From contig NZ_MTQM01000009.1 in NCBI RefSeq assembly GCF_001984105.1, positions 806,001 to 870,000 of the forward strand: 64,000 nucleotides of DNA, given 5' to 3'. This stretch comes from Microbacterium sp. CSI-V (lineage in GTDB: Bacteria > Actinomycetota > Actinomycetes > Actinomycetales > Microbacteriaceae). The notes beneath the pieces were generated by a model. That model was not told the DNA's origin and ran no database searches. It saw nothing but the letters and a program-made list of their open reading frames with translations. Shown one piece after another: positions 25,523-34,859 of the stretch. Every line of letters starts with the position of its first letter. Position 1 is the stretch's first letter. Both the position numbers and the translations under genes were made by a program.

Positions 25523-26383
25523 ATGTTGGATCGCGCACAGAATGTCCGTTATACGGAGAACCTCGCGATCCGCGTGCCCGAGGGAGGGAAGGTCTCCCTC
25601 GGCCATCTGGTCATCCGCCGCACCGACATCTACCGTCTCCGCAACGTGACACGAGTGACCCTCACCCTGCTCGAGCCGCAGCGCGACGAGGTGTTCCTCT
25701 TCTCCACGCTGTCGCTTCCCATCGACGTGACCGTCGGGTCGGAGACGTCCGGGGCGCAGGTCCACGAGGTGGTCATCGTCAACGAGCCGAGAGTCGAGAT
25801 CTCGACGCCGATTCCCACCGACGTCATCGTCGCGGTGTCCCAAGCCTGCGTCATCGAGGAGATGGGACTGCGCGCGGACGAACCGACGCCGTCGATCCGT
25901 CGTCTCGCCGTCAACAGGCTCGTCGGGCTCCCCCTCATCGCCGGGCTGACCCAGGCCTTCGACCTCGTGGAGGCGGGCACCGTCAGCCTCGACCCCCGGG
26001 TTCTGGACTTCCTGCACGTGCTGGGGCGCAGCGCCGTTCACCTCCCGCACGACGTCGAAACCGACGACGCCGACCCCGTCCCCCTGCTCGCGCGCGTGCG
26101 CGCCCTGATCGCCGCCCTGCACACCGATCCCGAGCTGACCCCCGCGGGCGTCGCCGACGCTCTGGGCATCCCCCTGCGGACCGTCCAGAGGACCCTGTCG
26201 GCCGAGGGCACGTCGATCGCGAACGAACTGCGGGTCGCGCGCGCCCGGACGGCGCGATCGCTGAGGGAATCCGACGCCGGCCGGGCGAGCGGGATCGCGC
26301 GTGTCGCGCGCGACGCCGGGTTCGGCAGCGTCTCCAGCATGCGGCGGGCGCTGCGCGAACTCGACGCCCGCGAGATCGGCTGA
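25523..26383 (+). CDS. AraC-like transcription regulator
   Basis: The 286-aa protein has a C-terminal two-helix-turn-helix region of the AraC/XylS kind (LTPAGVADALGIPLRTVQRTL and ARDAGFGSVSSMRRALREL). The N-terminal part is not a recognised sugar-binding domain. GGAGAG lies upstream of ATG 25523; the frame is open from 25484 without a ribosome site. It probably shares a transcript with the LuxR gene. Confidence 0.75.
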   Translation: MLDRAQNVRYTENLAIRVPEGGKVSLGHLVIRRTDIYRLRNVTRVTLTLLEPQRDEVFLFSTLSLPIDVTVGSETSGAQVHEVVIVNEPRVEISTPIPTDVIVAVSQACVIEEMGLRADEPTPSIRRLAVNRLVGLPLIAGLTQAFDLVEAGTVSLDPRVLDFLHVLGRSAVHLPHDVETDDADPVPLLARVRALIAALHTDPELTPAGVADALGIPLRTVQRTLSAEGTSIANELRVARARTARSLRESDAGRASGIARVARDAGFGSVSSMRRALRELDAREIG

Positions 26384-26466
26384 GGCCGCGGCATCCGTTC
26401 CGCCTCCCGCTCCGAATCACTCATATGGCGGTGCTCTGTGCGTCGTCGACGAGGAAGAGGGATGCC

Positions 26467-28053
26467 ATGACCACCGACACCGCGGCCCGCACCGACGAGC
26501 CGACCACCGTCCGGCGTCCGCGAGGCTGGTTCTGGGCCTCTCTGGCGGGACTCGTGTCGGCGGCCGCGCTGCTGGCCGTCGCCGAGCTGTTCGCCGTGCT
26601 CGTGGCTCGATCGGCCAGCCCGGTGCTCGCCGTCGGGTCGTTCATCGTCGACATCGTGCCGCGCCCGTTGAAAGAGCTCGCGATCACCGTCTTCGGCGAG
26701 TCCGACAAGATCGCCCTGCTCGCCGGCGTCGGCCTCGGAGCCGCCGTCGCCGCGGCGGTCGCCGGAGTGCTGGAGTACCGCTTCCGCCCGGTCGGCGCGA
26801 TCCTGCTCGGTGTCGGGGGCGCCCTGGCCACCGCCGCGATCGTCACGCGCGCCGGAGCCACCGCGCTCGCGTGGCTGCCGCCGGTGCTCGGCACCGTCGT
26901 CGGCGTCGCCCTTCTCGTCATCCTGAGCCGTCGCCTGCGGCGCTGGTCCTCCGCGGCCGCCGAGGGCGACGCCACCGCGGCCGGGGTCGACCGCCGCGGC
27001 TTCTTCCTGCTGTCCGGCATCGCCGCCGCGACCGCCGTCGTCGTCGGCGTGGGCGCGCGCGTGGTCAACGCGGCCACGGCGTCGGTCGCCGCAGCCCGCG
27101 ACGCGCTGCGCCTCCCGGCCACGCGCAGCACCGTCACCGTCCCCGAGGGCGCGTCGCTCGACGTCCCGGGCCTGTCGCCGATCATCACGCCCAACGCCGA
27201 TTTCTACCGCGTCGACACCGCCCTCACCGTGCCGAACGTCGACCCGTCGACGTGGCGCCTGACCATCGACGGCATGGTCGACAAGCCGATCGAGCTGTCC
27301 TTCGACGACCTCGTCAACATGGGCCTCGACGAGTACGGCGTGACCCTCACGTGCGTGTCGAACGAGGTCGGCGGCGGGCTCGTCGGCAACGCGATCTGGC
27401 AGGGCGTGCCGATCCGCGACGTGCTGCGCATGGCGTCCCCGCAGGGCGACGCCGACATGGTGCTCTCCGAGAGCGTCGACGGGTTCACGGCATCCACGCC
27501 CCTGAGCTCCCTCACCGACGACGGCCTGGATGCCATCTTCGCGGTGGCCATGAACGGCGAGCCGCTGCCGTTCGAGCACGGCTTCCCCGTGCGCATGGTG
27601 GTGCCCGGTCTGTACGGGTACGTGTCGGCGACGAAGTGGGTGAGCAAGCTCACCGTCACGCGATTCGACCAGATGGAGGCGTACTGGACCCCGCGCGGCT
27701 ACTCCGCGGAGGCGCCCATCAAGATGTCGTCCCGCGTGGACACGCCGAAGATCGGCACTCCGGTCTCGGCCGGCAAGGTGCCCATCGCGGGAATGGCGTG
27801 GGCGCAGCCGATCGGCGTGAAGACCGTCGAGGTGAGCATCGACGACGGCGACTGGCAGCAGGCGACGCTGTCGACGCCCATCAACGACCAGTCGTGGGTG
27901 CAGTGGGTCCTCGAGTGGGACGCGCAGCCCGGCTCGCACTACATCACCGTCCGCGCCACCGACAAGCAGGGCAACGTGCAGATCCAGGAGCAGGCGGCGA
28001 TCGCCCCGAACGGTTCCAGCGGCTGGCAGCGCACGCTGGTCACGGTGAGCTGA
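26467..28053 (+). CDS. Membrane-anchored molybdopterin oxidoreductase (sulfite oxidase fold)
   Basis: The 528-aa protein has about four N-terminal membrane helices, a further hydrophobic segment (residues about 178-205, after VDRRGFFLLSG), and a sulfite-oxidase-like molybdopterin domain from about 235. TLTCVSNEVGGGLVGNAIWQGVP carries the Cys expected to bind molybdenum. The C-terminal part is the Mo-co dimerisation domain. The physiological substrate is not known; relatives include YedY-type reductases that repair oxidised methionine, but the fused membrane part makes it a separate branch. Ribosome site GAGGAAGAGGG. Confidence 0.87.
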   Translation: MTTDTAARTDEPTTVRRPRGWFWASLAGLVSAAALLAVAELFAVLVARSASPVLAVGSFIVDIVPRPLKELAITVFGESDKIALLAGVGLGAAVAAAVAGVLEYRFRPVGAILLGVGGALATAAIVTRAGATALAWLPPVLGTVVGVALLVILSRRLRRWSSAAAEGDATAAGVDRRGFFLLSGIAAATAVVVGVGARVVNAATASVAAARDALRLPATRSTVTVPEGASLDVPGLSPIITPNADFYRVDTALTVPNVDPSTWRLTIDGMVDKPIELSFDDLVNMGLDEYGVTLTCVSNEVGGGLVGNAIWQGVPIRDVLRMASPQGDADMVLSESVDGFTASTPLSSLTDDGLDAIFAVAMNGEPLPFEHGFPVRMVVPGLYGYVSATKWVSKLTVTRFDQMEAYWTPRGYSAEAPIKMSSRVDTPKIGTPVSAGKVPIAGMAWAQPIGVKTVEVSIDDGDWQQATLSTPINDQSWVQWVLEWDAQPGSHYITVRATDKQGNVQIQEQAAIAPNGSSGWQRTLVTVS

Positions 28054-28128
28054 CATTGCGCAAAACGTCCGGCGAACGAGCCGTGTCAAGCGCTGGTCTT
28101 CGCCCGCACGGCGGGGCATGATCGGGGC

Positions 28129-28173
28129 ATGCCCTCAGCAAGCATCCCGCCGTTCATCGGCCGCCCCGCATGA
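28129..28173 (+). other. Possible 14-codon leader ORF coupled to the PAS kinase
   Basis: ATG 28129 opens a 14-codon frame (ending IGRPA) whose TGA at 28171 overlaps the kinase ATG at 28170. Only a GGGG run precedes it. The kinase has no ribosome site of its own, so coupling is plausible but unproven. Confidence 0.3.
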
Positions 28174-29285
28174 GCGTGGCCGAGGACGACGCCACCCCTT
28201 ACCTTCCCGCCGTACCCGCATCCGATGAGGTGAGACCCATCGCCAGTCTCCGACGCGCCCTCCCGCCGGACTGGGACGGTCAGGTCGACCAGTTCGCGAT
28301 CGTCAAGCTCGACGGCGGCGGCATCGTGCGCGGGTGGAACGTGGGGGCCGAGCTCATCAAGGGCTACGCGGAGCACGAGATCGTCGGCGAGCACTTCTCG
28401 CGGTTCTATCGCGACGAAGACCGCCGCCGCGGTCTGCCGGACAGGCTCCTCGCCGCCGCGCAGCGCGAAGGGCACGTGGAGGACGTCGGCTGGCGCGTGC
28501 GCAAGGACGGCAGCGAGTTCTGGGCGAGTGTGACGATCTCGGCGATCCGCAGCGAATCGGGTCAGGTGCTCGGTTTCGTGAAGATCGTGCGCGACCTCAC
28601 GAGCGAGAAGCAGTCGACCGACGAGCAGTCGGCTCTTCAACGGACCTTCGCGCACGATCTGCTGTCGCCGGTCACTGCGCTTCGCGGCTACCTCGAGCTG
28701 GTCGCCGAGGAGCTGCCCGCCGACCATCGGCTCATCCAACTCGCGGCCGAGGCGAGCGACCACCTCGTCGCGATGGCCCAGGCGCTCATGGCCGACGCGA
28801 ACTCCCGCCCCGAGCGCGGTCGTCGCCGCGCCACGCTCGATCTCGTGGCGCGCGGCGCGGTCGCCCTCGTGCTCCCCGGCGACGCCCCGGACCGGGTCGC
28901 CTACGGGCAGATGGATGCCGTCCCGGTCGTGGGCGATGTCCTCGGTCTCCGCCGCGCGGTGGCCAACGTCCTCGAGAACGCCGCGAAGTACTCGGACGAC
29001 GTCATCGAGGTGGAGGTCTACGAGACCGACGAGGGCGCCACCGTGTCGGTGCGGGACCGGGGCCGCGGCATCCATCCCGACGACCTGCGGACCGTGCTCG
29101 AGGAGGGCGAACGCGGCCGGATGGCGGATGCGCGCGACGGCGGCAGCGGGATCGGTCTGGCCAGCGTCCGGCACATCGTGCAGGAGCACAGCGGCACCGT
29201 GCGGATCACGAGCGAACTGGGCTCGGGGACGACCGTGACCCTCACGATCCCCCGGGCCGACGACGAGGTCACTCCGAGCGAGTGA
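28170..29285 (+). CDS. PAS-domain sensor histidine kinase
   Basis: The 371-aa cytosolic protein has a PAS domain (about 40-145: GWNVGAELIKGYAEHEIVGEHFSRFY, RKDGSEFWASVTISAIR), a His phosphorylation segment AHDLLSPVTALRGYLEL (His162), and an HATPase domain with NVLENAAKYS, DRGRGIHPDD and GGSGIGLASV. No membrane segment is visible, so it probably senses a cytosolic cue. No response regulator is adjacent, making it an orphan kinase. It overlaps pncA tail-to-tail by 17 nt. Confidence 0.9.
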   Translation: MSVAEDDATPYLPAVPASDEVRPIASLRRALPPDWDGQVDQFAIVKLDGGGIVRGWNVGAELIKGYAEHEIVGEHFSRFYRDEDRRRGLPDRLLAAAQREGHVEDVGWRVRKDGSEFWASVTISAIRSESGQVLGFVKIVRDLTSEKQSTDEQSALQRTFAHDLLSPVTALRGYLELVAEELPADHRLIQLAAEASDHLVAMAQALMADANSRPERGRRRATLDLVARGAVALVLPGDAPDRVAYGQMDAVPVVGDVLGLRRAVANVLENAAKYSDDVIEVEVYETDEGATVSVRDRGRGIHPDDLRTVLEEGERGRMADARDGGSGIGLASVRHIVQEHSGTVRITSELGSGTTVTLTIPRADDEVTPSE

Positions 29286-29844
29286 GGCGGGCTCCGGCCG
29301 TTTCGATCTCGGCGAGGGCCGCGGCGCTGGAATCGGGGTGCACGCCCGCGACAAGGTCGGTCAGCACGCGCACCGCACGTCCGGCCCCCAGCGCGTCGAG
29401 AGCGGAGGCGCGGACGCAGTAGTCGGTCGCGATGCCGACGACGTCGATGTCGCGGATTCCGTGCTCGTCGAGGATGTCGGCGGCGGTGCGACCGTCGTCG
29501 GTCACGCCCTCGAACAGCGAGTACGCGGGCTTCCCCTGCCCCTTCTTCAGGTGATGGGTGACGCGGCGGGTGTCGAACACCTCGTCGTAGTCGGCGCCGT
29601 AGGTGCCCCCGACGCAGTGCACCGGCCAGGTGTCGACGAAGTCGGGCTCGGACGAGAAGTGGCCGCCGTTGTCGTCGTCGCCGTGGTGCCAGTCGCGCGA
29701 GGCGACGACGACCGCGTAGTCGTCGGCGTGCGTGTCGAGGTACCGCGAGATGCGTTCCGCGACGGCGTCGCCGCCGACGACGCCGAGGGCGCCGCGTTCG
29801 GTGAAATCGTTCTGGACGTCGACGATGAACAGTGCCCGGCTCAT
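29269..29844 (-). CDS. pncA: Nicotinamidase
   Basis: The 191-aa isochorismatase-fold protein has FIVDVQNDFTERGALGV (catalytic Asp), SRDWHHGDDD with the metal His, KGQGKPAYSLFEG (catalytic Lys region) and VVGIATDYCVRASALDA (catalytic Cys). It hydrolyses nicotinamide to nicotinate for NAD salvage. Confidence 0.92.
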   Translation of the reverse strand: MSRALFIVDVQNDFTERGALGVVGGDAVAERISRYLDTHADDYAVVVASRDWHHGDDDNGGHFSSEPDFVDTWPVHCVGGTYGADYDEVFDTRRVTHHLKKGQGKPAYSLFEGVTDDGRTAADILDEHGIRDIDVVGIATDYCVRASALDALGAGRAVRVLTDLVAGVHPDSSAAALAEIETAGARLTRSE

Positions 29845-29881
29845 GCCCCGAGCCTACGCGCGGCCGCGACCGCCGTGCGCG

Positions 29882-30277
29882 TCAGCCGCGCAGGAACAGC
29901 AGAACGATCGAGAGGGCGGACGCCACCGCACCGAGCCCGAGGACCCCCGCGGCGAGCAGGGCGACGAAGCGGACGAGGGGCGACGAGCGCGTCAGCCGCA
30001 TGCGGTGCACCGACCCGCGGCGGGCGAAGACATCGGCCATGTCGGCGTCGCCGATCCGGGCGTCGTCGTGCGGGGAGAGCGGGGCTTCGTTGACTCCCCC
30101 GTGCTCGTCGAACCAGCGGACGACGCGGTGGCCGTCGACGTCCTCGACGACGGCGCGCACCGGCAGCCAGGTGCCGTCGGCGACGTACAGGATCAGCGCC
30201 GCCACCGCGAGGAGGATGCCGGCTCCGAGACCCACCCAGGTGAAGAGCTCGATGACGACATCGACGACGTTCGACAC
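29882..30277 (-). CDS. Small membrane protein of unknown function
   Basis: The 131-aa protein has a membrane helix near residues 8-32, a soluble middle (VRAVVEDVDGHRVVRWFDEHGG) and a second helix at the C-terminus. The pattern RWFDEHG is frequent in hypothetical Microbacteriaceae proteins. Start GTG 30277 follows AGGAGCCCCC. Confidence 0.65.
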   Translation of the reverse strand: MSNVVDVVIELFTWVGLGAGILLAVAALILYVADGTWLPVRAVVEDVDGHRVVRWFDEHGGVNEAPLSPHDDARIGDADMADVFARRGSVHRMRLTRSSPLVRFVALLAAGVLGLGAVASALSIVLLFLRG

Positions 30278-30386
30278 GGGGGCTCCTGCGGGCGGGGCGA
30301 TGATCTCCGCGCCGAGGCGCGACGGTGGAGCTTCAGCCTATCGGGCCGTCGGCGCCCGCCCCGCGACGCGGTTCGGGGCGGGAACG

Positions 30387-30419
30387 CGAAAGGCCCGGGT
30401 GGGAAACCCGGGCCTTTCG
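30387..30419 (-). terminator. Perfect hairpin downstream of tRNA-Thr
   Basis: Fourteen exact pairs (30387-30400 with 30406-30419) around a 5-nt loop, just downstream of the tRNA on the minus strand. Confidence 0.85.
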
Positions 30420-30426
30420 GTTGTGC

Positions 30427-30502
30427 TGGAGCCGCCTAAGGGAATCGAACCCTTGACCTATTCATTACGAGTGAATCGCTCTGCCGTCTGAGCTAAGGCG
30501 GC
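30427..30502 (-). tRNA. tRNA-Thr (anticodon CGT)
   Basis: The minus strand folds into a full cloverleaf: acceptor GCCGCCT with AGGCGGC, anticodon loop CTCGTAA between ATTCA and TGAAT, T arm AAGGG-TTCGATT-CCCTT, discriminator T, and encoded CCA at 30427-30429. Total 76 nt. It reads ACG codons. Confidence 0.97.
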
Positions 30503-30573
30503 GCGCGCCGCTGACGCGTGCACGATCATCGATCTTACATGCTCAGCGGCTCGCCCGACGAATCGGGGCCGGC

Positions 30574-31239
30574 TCAGTAGTCGCCGGTGGCCGACCGGTC
30601 GGCGAGGATGTCACGGCTCGACGACAGACCCAGACGGGTCGCACCCGCGGCGATCATGTCTTCGGCCGCCGAGCGGGTGCGGATGCCTCCGGATGCCTTC
30701 ACCTCGGCGCGGTCGCCCACGGTCCGCTTCATGAGCGCGACGGCGTGGACGCTCGCGCCGCCGGCGGGGTGGAAGCCGGTGGAGGTCTTGACGAAGTCGG
30801 CGCCCGCGGCCACAGCGGCCTCGCAGACGGCGACGATCGCGTCGTCGGACAGCGCGGCCGACTCGATGATGACCTTGAGCACGGTCGGGGCGGGGACGGC
30901 GGCGCGGACCGCGCGGATCTCGGCCTCGACGATCTCGTAGCGCCCCTCGATGGCGGCGCCGATGTCGATGACCATGTCGATCTCGTCGGCGCCCTGGGCG
31001 ACAGACAGCGCCGCCTCGGCGGCCTTGACCTCGGCGTGGTGCTTGCCGCTGGGGAACCCGCAGACGACGGCGACCTTCAGCCCCGCGGGCACCTCGACGG
31101 GGAGGAACGACGGCGAGAGGCACACGCTGTAGGTGCCGAGCTCGGCGGCGTCGGCGATGGTGCGCTCGACGTCGGCGCGGGTCGCTTCGGGCTTGAGCAG
31201 CGTGTGGTCGATGTAGGTGGCCAGGTCGGGCGTGGTCAT
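30574..31239 (-). CDS. deoC: Deoxyribose-phosphate aldolase
   Basis: The 221-aa protein has the DeoC signatures: [47 protein letters not shown] (Schiff-base Lys in LKVIIE) and [17 protein letters not shown] (second Lys). It splits deoxyribose 5-phosphate to acetaldehyde and glyceraldehyde 3-phosphate. Start ATG 31239 follows AAGGAGC. Confidence 0.96.
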   Translation of the reverse strand: MTTPDLATYIDHTLLKPEATRADVERTIADAAELGTYSVCLSPSFLPVEVPAGLKVAVVCGFPSGKHHAEVKAAEAALSVAQGADEIDMVIDIGAAIEGRYEIVEAEIRAVRAAVPAPTVLKVIIESAALSDDAIVAVCEAAVAAGADFVKTSTGFHPAGGASVHAVALMKRTVGDRAEVKASGGIRTRSAAEDMIAAGATRLGLSSSRDILADRSATGDY

Positions 31240-31299
31240 GGTGCTCCTTCGGGCGGGGACGACGACAAGCCTACGTTCCGCCGGGGGCCGATCGCCGTC

Positions 31300-32847
31300 T
31301 CAGCCGCAGCGGAGATCGTTCTCGGGCACCGTGCCGTCGACGAGGTACGCGTCGACCGCGTCGGTGACGCACGCATTGCCCTTGTTGTAGCCGAGGTGCC
31401 CCTCGCCGACGTTGGTGATGAGGACGCCCTGCGCGAGTTGCGACGCGAGGCTCTGCGCCCCGTCGTACGGGGTGGCCGGGTCGCCCGTCGTCCCCACGAC
31501 GACGATGGGCGGGGAGCCGGGTGCGGTGATCGGTTCGCGGACGCCGGTGGGCGGTGCGGGCCACGTGGCGCACGGGTCGCCGCCGCCGCCGGCCCAGTAC
31601 GGGGCGACGACGGGAGCCTGGGCGTCGAGCTGCTCCTGCAGTGCCGCGAGGGCGGCATCCGTGCCCTTGTCGGGGTAGTCCATGCAGTTGTAGGCGACGA
31701 ACGCCTCCATCGTGTTGCCGTCGTACTGGTCACCTACGCGGCCGTTGTAGAAGTCGGCGAGCTGGAAGGCGACGTCGGCGCGCCCGTTGCTCACGTCGGT
31801 CAGCGCCGAGCGCAGGTACGGCCAGCTCTCTTCGCTGTAGAGCGCCGCGGTGATGGCCGTCATGAGCGAGTCGCCGCCGAGCTTGCGCCCGTCGGCCGCG
31901 GTGAGGGGGCGCGCATCGACGCGGGCGAGGAGCGTGGAGAGGTCGGACATCGCGTCGTCGACGCTGCCGGCGAAGGGGCATTCGTTTGTCGTCAGGCAGT
32001 CGGCCATGAAGGTGCGGAGCGACTGCTCGAAGCCGACGGCCTGCCGCAGCGACGTGTCGGAACCCGAGACGCTGGGGTCGATGCCGCCGTCGAGCACCAT
32101 GCGTCCGACGCGCTCGGGGAAGAGCCCGGCGTAGGTCGCGCCGAGGAAGGTGCCGTAGGAGTAGCCGAGGTAGTTGAGCTTCGAGTCGCCGAGCACCGCG
32201 CGGAGCACGTCCATGTCGCGCGCGGAGTTGTCGGTGGTGATGTAGGGCAGGATGCCGTCGCTGCGGTCCTGGCAGGCCTTCGCGAAGTCGGCGGCGCGCT
32301 GGTCGAGGGCGGCCCGCCGTTCGTCGCCGCCGCGGGCTCCGGGCGGGATGTCGTAGAGGTAGGCGTCGAGCTGCGGCGGGTCGTAGCAGGTGACCGCGGT
32401 GGACTCCCCGACTCCGCGCGGGTCGAAGCCGATGACGTCGTAGGCCTCGGGGAGCTTGTCGTCGACGAGGATCGACAGGGCCTGCTTCATCAACGAGACT
32501 CCGGCCGCCCCGGGGCCGCCCGGGTTGGTCAGGAGCGACCCGATGGGGGCGCCGGAGGTGGCGCGGTGGCGGACGACGGCGAGCTGCAGGTCGCCCACGC
32601 TCGGGTCGCTGTAGTCGCGGGGCACCGTCACCGTCGTGCAGTCCAGCCCGGTGCCGCATTCCTGCCAGTCGAGGGTCTGGCCGTAGTACGGGAGCAGTTC
32701 CGCGGACACCCCGTCGGTCTGCGGCGCGAGCGAGGCGCCGCCGCCGGGCGGGAGCGGGGGGATCTGGGCGTAGAGGCATCCGGACAGCGCCACGGCGAGG
32801 GCCGCGACGCCGGCGACGGCCGTGACGAGACGGCGGCGGAGGCTCAC
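31300..32847 (-). CDS. Exported lipoprotein alpha/beta hydrolase (TAP-like peptidase family)
   Basis: The 515-aa protein has a signal with lipobox ALSGC and an alpha/beta hydrolase domain of the tripeptidyl aminopeptidase kind. Nucleophile motif GYSYGTFLG (Ser in YSYG), GFDPRGVGES, acid GTTGDPATPY and His in VGEGHLGYN are in the expected order, together with several Cys. It starts at GTG 32847 overlapping holB by 4 nt, so it is in the topA-tmk-holB operon. It may trim peptides or esters outside the membrane. Confidence 0.85.
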   Translation of the reverse strand: MSLRRRLVTAVAGVAALAVALSGCLYAQIPPLPPGGGASLAPQTDGVSAELLPYYGQTLDWQECGTGLDCTTVTVPRDYSDPSVGDLQLAVVRHRATSGAPIGSLLTNPGGPGAAGVSLMKQALSILVDDKLPEAYDVIGFDPRGVGESTAVTCYDPPQLDAYLYDIPPGARGGDERRAALDQRAADFAKACQDRSDGILPYITTDNSARDMDVLRAVLGDSKLNYLGYSYGTFLGATYAGLFPERVGRMVLDGGIDPSVSGSDTSLRQAVGFEQSLRTFMADCLTTNECPFAGSVDDAMSDLSTLLARVDARPLTAADGRKLGGDSLMTAITAALYSEESWPYLRSALTDVSNGRADVAFQLADFYNGRVGDQYDGNTMEAFVAYNCMDYPDKGTDAALAALQEQLDAQAPVVAPYWAGGGGDPCATWPAPPTGVREPITAPGSPPIVVVGTTGDPATPYDGAQSLASQLAQGVLITNVGEGHLGYNKGNACVTDAVDAYLVDGTVPENDLRCG

Positions 32848-34019
32848 GGGGCGGACCCGTTCGCGACGGTGATGAGCAGGCTCTCGAGCGCGAGGAGCGG
32901 GGCGGCGTTCTGCTCGAGGATGCGGCGGGTGTCGGTGATGCGGTCGAGGACGCCCAGGGTGCGCGCGGGGGTCCATTCGGCGGCGAGGGAGCGCAGGTCG
33001 TCGATCCTTTCGGCGTTGACGAGATCGGCGTCGCGCCCGTACTGCAGCATGACGACGTCGCGGAAGAGCGACTGGAGATCGGTGAGGACGCGGTCGATGC
33101 CGTCGCGCAGGCTCCGGGTGGCCCGACGCTTCTGGTCGTCTTCGAGCGCGTTGAGCTGCCCGCGGACGCTCGGCGGGACCGCGGCGCCCTCGGCGACGCC
33201 GAGAGTGCGGAGCAGGCTGCGACGCTCTTCTTCGTCACGGGTGGCGGTGAGGGCCTTGGCGTCGTCCGTCGCGAGCCGCACGATCTGCCCCGCGACCTCG
33301 ACCGCGTCGCTGATGCCGCGGACGGCGAGCACCGCCGACAACGTCTCGGCGCGGCGGGCGCGGGCGTCGTCGTCGGTGGCTAGGCGCTGGGCCATGCCGA
33401 TGTGACGCTGGGCGTGACGGGCGGATTCTTCCGCGACGTCGGCGGGGACCCCGGTGCGTTCGACGATGAGCGAGGCCACGTCGGCGACCGACGGTTCGCG
33501 CAGACGCAGCACGCGCACGCGCGAGCGGATCGTGGGCAGGAGGTCGGCGTCGCTCGGGGCGCACAGCACCCACACGGTCTGCTCGGGCGGCTCTTCGAGG
33601 GCTTTCAGCAGGACGTTCGAGGTGCGTTCGGCCATGCGGTCGGCGTCTTCGACGACGATGACCCGGTGGCGTCCGAGCGAGGGGGCGAACGACGCGCGCT
33701 CGACGAGGCGGCGGGCCTCGTCGATGCGGATGACGACCTGCTCGGTGCGCAGCGCTGTGAGGTCGGGGTGGGTGCGGGCGAGCACCTGCCGTTGGGCGGC
33801 CTCGTCGCCGGGGTCGGCGATGAGCGCGGCGGCGAAGGCGTACGCAAGGGTGGAGCGCCCGGAGCCGGGAGGGCCGGTGATCAGCCACGCGTGGGCCAGC
33901 GCCGCGGGATCGGCGGCGGCGGAGCGGAGCGTCTCGACCGCGTCGTCCTGACCCCAGACCGCGTCCCACGGGAAGGGCGCGACGGCGGTCTGCGAGGGGG
34001 ACTCCACGGCGGCCGGCAT
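32844..34019 (-). CDS. holB: DNA polymerase III delta prime subunit
   Basis: The 391-aa clamp-loader subunit has AHAWLITGPPGSGRSTLAYAFA (P-loop-like), IVVEDADRMAERTSNVLLKALEEPP and sensor IRSRVRVLRLREP. The usual zinc-binding cysteines are absent, as is common in actinobacterial HolB. I prefer ATG 34019 (AGGGTGGA upstream, with TAGGGT 7 nt before the ATG allowing a leaderless reading) over ATG 34049. Confidence 0.92.
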   Translation of the reverse strand: MPAAVESPSQTAVAPFPWDAVWGQDDAVETLRSAAADPAALAHAWLITGPPGSGRSTLAYAFAAALIADPGDEAAQRQVLARTHPDLTALRTEQVVIRIDEARRLVERASFAPSLGRHRVIVVEDADRMAERTSNVLLKALEEPPEQTVWVLCAPSDADLLPTIRSRVRVLRLREPSVADVASLIVERTGVPADVAEESARHAQRHIGMAQRLATDDDARARRAETLSAVLAVRGISDAVEVAGQIVRLATDDAKALTATRDEEERRSLLRTLGVAEGAAVPPSVRGQLNALEDDQKRRATRSLRDGIDRVLTDLQSLFRDVVMLQYGRDADLVNAERIDDLRSLAAEWTPARTLGVLDRITDTRRILEQNAAPLLALESLLITVANGSAP

Positions 34020-34184
34020 GGGTTCCACCCTAACCGCGGCCGCCGACATCGCCGCCGTCGATCGGCTGGGGGTCGGCAGGGTGATTCCGCCGCCGAGGCC
34101 GTCCGCTCCCCCGCGAATCCCGCGCGGCGGGCGGAGGGGACGCGGCGCCGCGGCGGCGGCGTGCCGGACGGCCCTGGGCGCGGG

Positions 34185-34859
34185 TCAGGCGAGCCGGGAT
34201 GCCACGGCTTCGCGCACGCGGTCGGCGAGGACGGCGGCGGGTTCGGTGGCGTCCAGGACGAGGAAGCGTTCGGGTTCGGCGGCGGCGAGGGTGAGGAAGG
34301 CGGCGCGCACGCGTTCGTGGAACTCGGCCTTCTCGGCTTCGAGGCGGTCGAACGGTTTGTCGTCAGCGTCGAGGCGCGCCCGCGCGGACGCCGGGTCGAG
34401 GTCGAGCAGGACCGTGAGGTCAGGCAGGAGTCCGCCGGTGGCCCACAGCGACAGTTCGCGGACGTCGTCGGCGTCGAGGACGCGGCCGGCGCCCTGGTAG
34501 GCGACGGAAGAGTCGAGGTAGCGGTCCTGGATGACGACGTCGCCGCGGGCGATCGCGGGCTGCACGACGGTTTCGATGTGGTGGGCGCGGTCGGCGGCGT
34601 AGAGCAGGGCTTCGGCGCGGGGCGCGATGTGACCGCGGTGGTGCAGGACGATGTCGCGGATGCGGACGCCGACGTCGGTGCCGCCGGGTTCACGTGTGCG
34701 CACGACCTCGCGGCCCTGGGCGCGGAGCCATTCTTCGAGCAACGCGGCCTGGGTCGTCTTGCCGGCGCCGTCGCCTCCCTCGAGGGTGAGGAAGAGACCG
34801 GGGCCCCCGGCCGTCGTCGCGCGGGGGGCGTGCGGCGGCCGGGGGGCGTCGGCGGTCAC
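34185..34859 (-). CDS. tmk: Thymidylate kinase
   Basis: The 224-aa protein has P-loop LEGGDGAGKTTQ, TREPGGTDVG, DRYLDSSVAYQG and a LID region near DADDKPFDRL. It phosphorylates dTMP for DNA synthesis. GTG 34859 overlaps the topA stop by 4 nt. Confidence 0.95.
   Translation of the reverse strand: MTADAPRPPHAPRATTAGGPGLFLTLEGGDGAGKTTQAALLEEWLRAQGREVVRTREPGGTDVGVRIRDIVLHHRGHIAPRAEALLYAADRAHHIETVVQPAIARGDVVIQDRYLDSSVAYQGAGRVLDADDVRELSLWATGGLLPDLTVLLDLDPASARARLDADDKPFDRLEAEKAEFHERVRAAFLTLAAAEPERFLVLDATEPAAVLADRVREAVASRLA

Noticed and set aside
30745..33405. 886-codon open frame on the plus strand
   Set aside because: Runs across deoC, the TAP-like gene and holB in antisense; no motif and no ribosome site.
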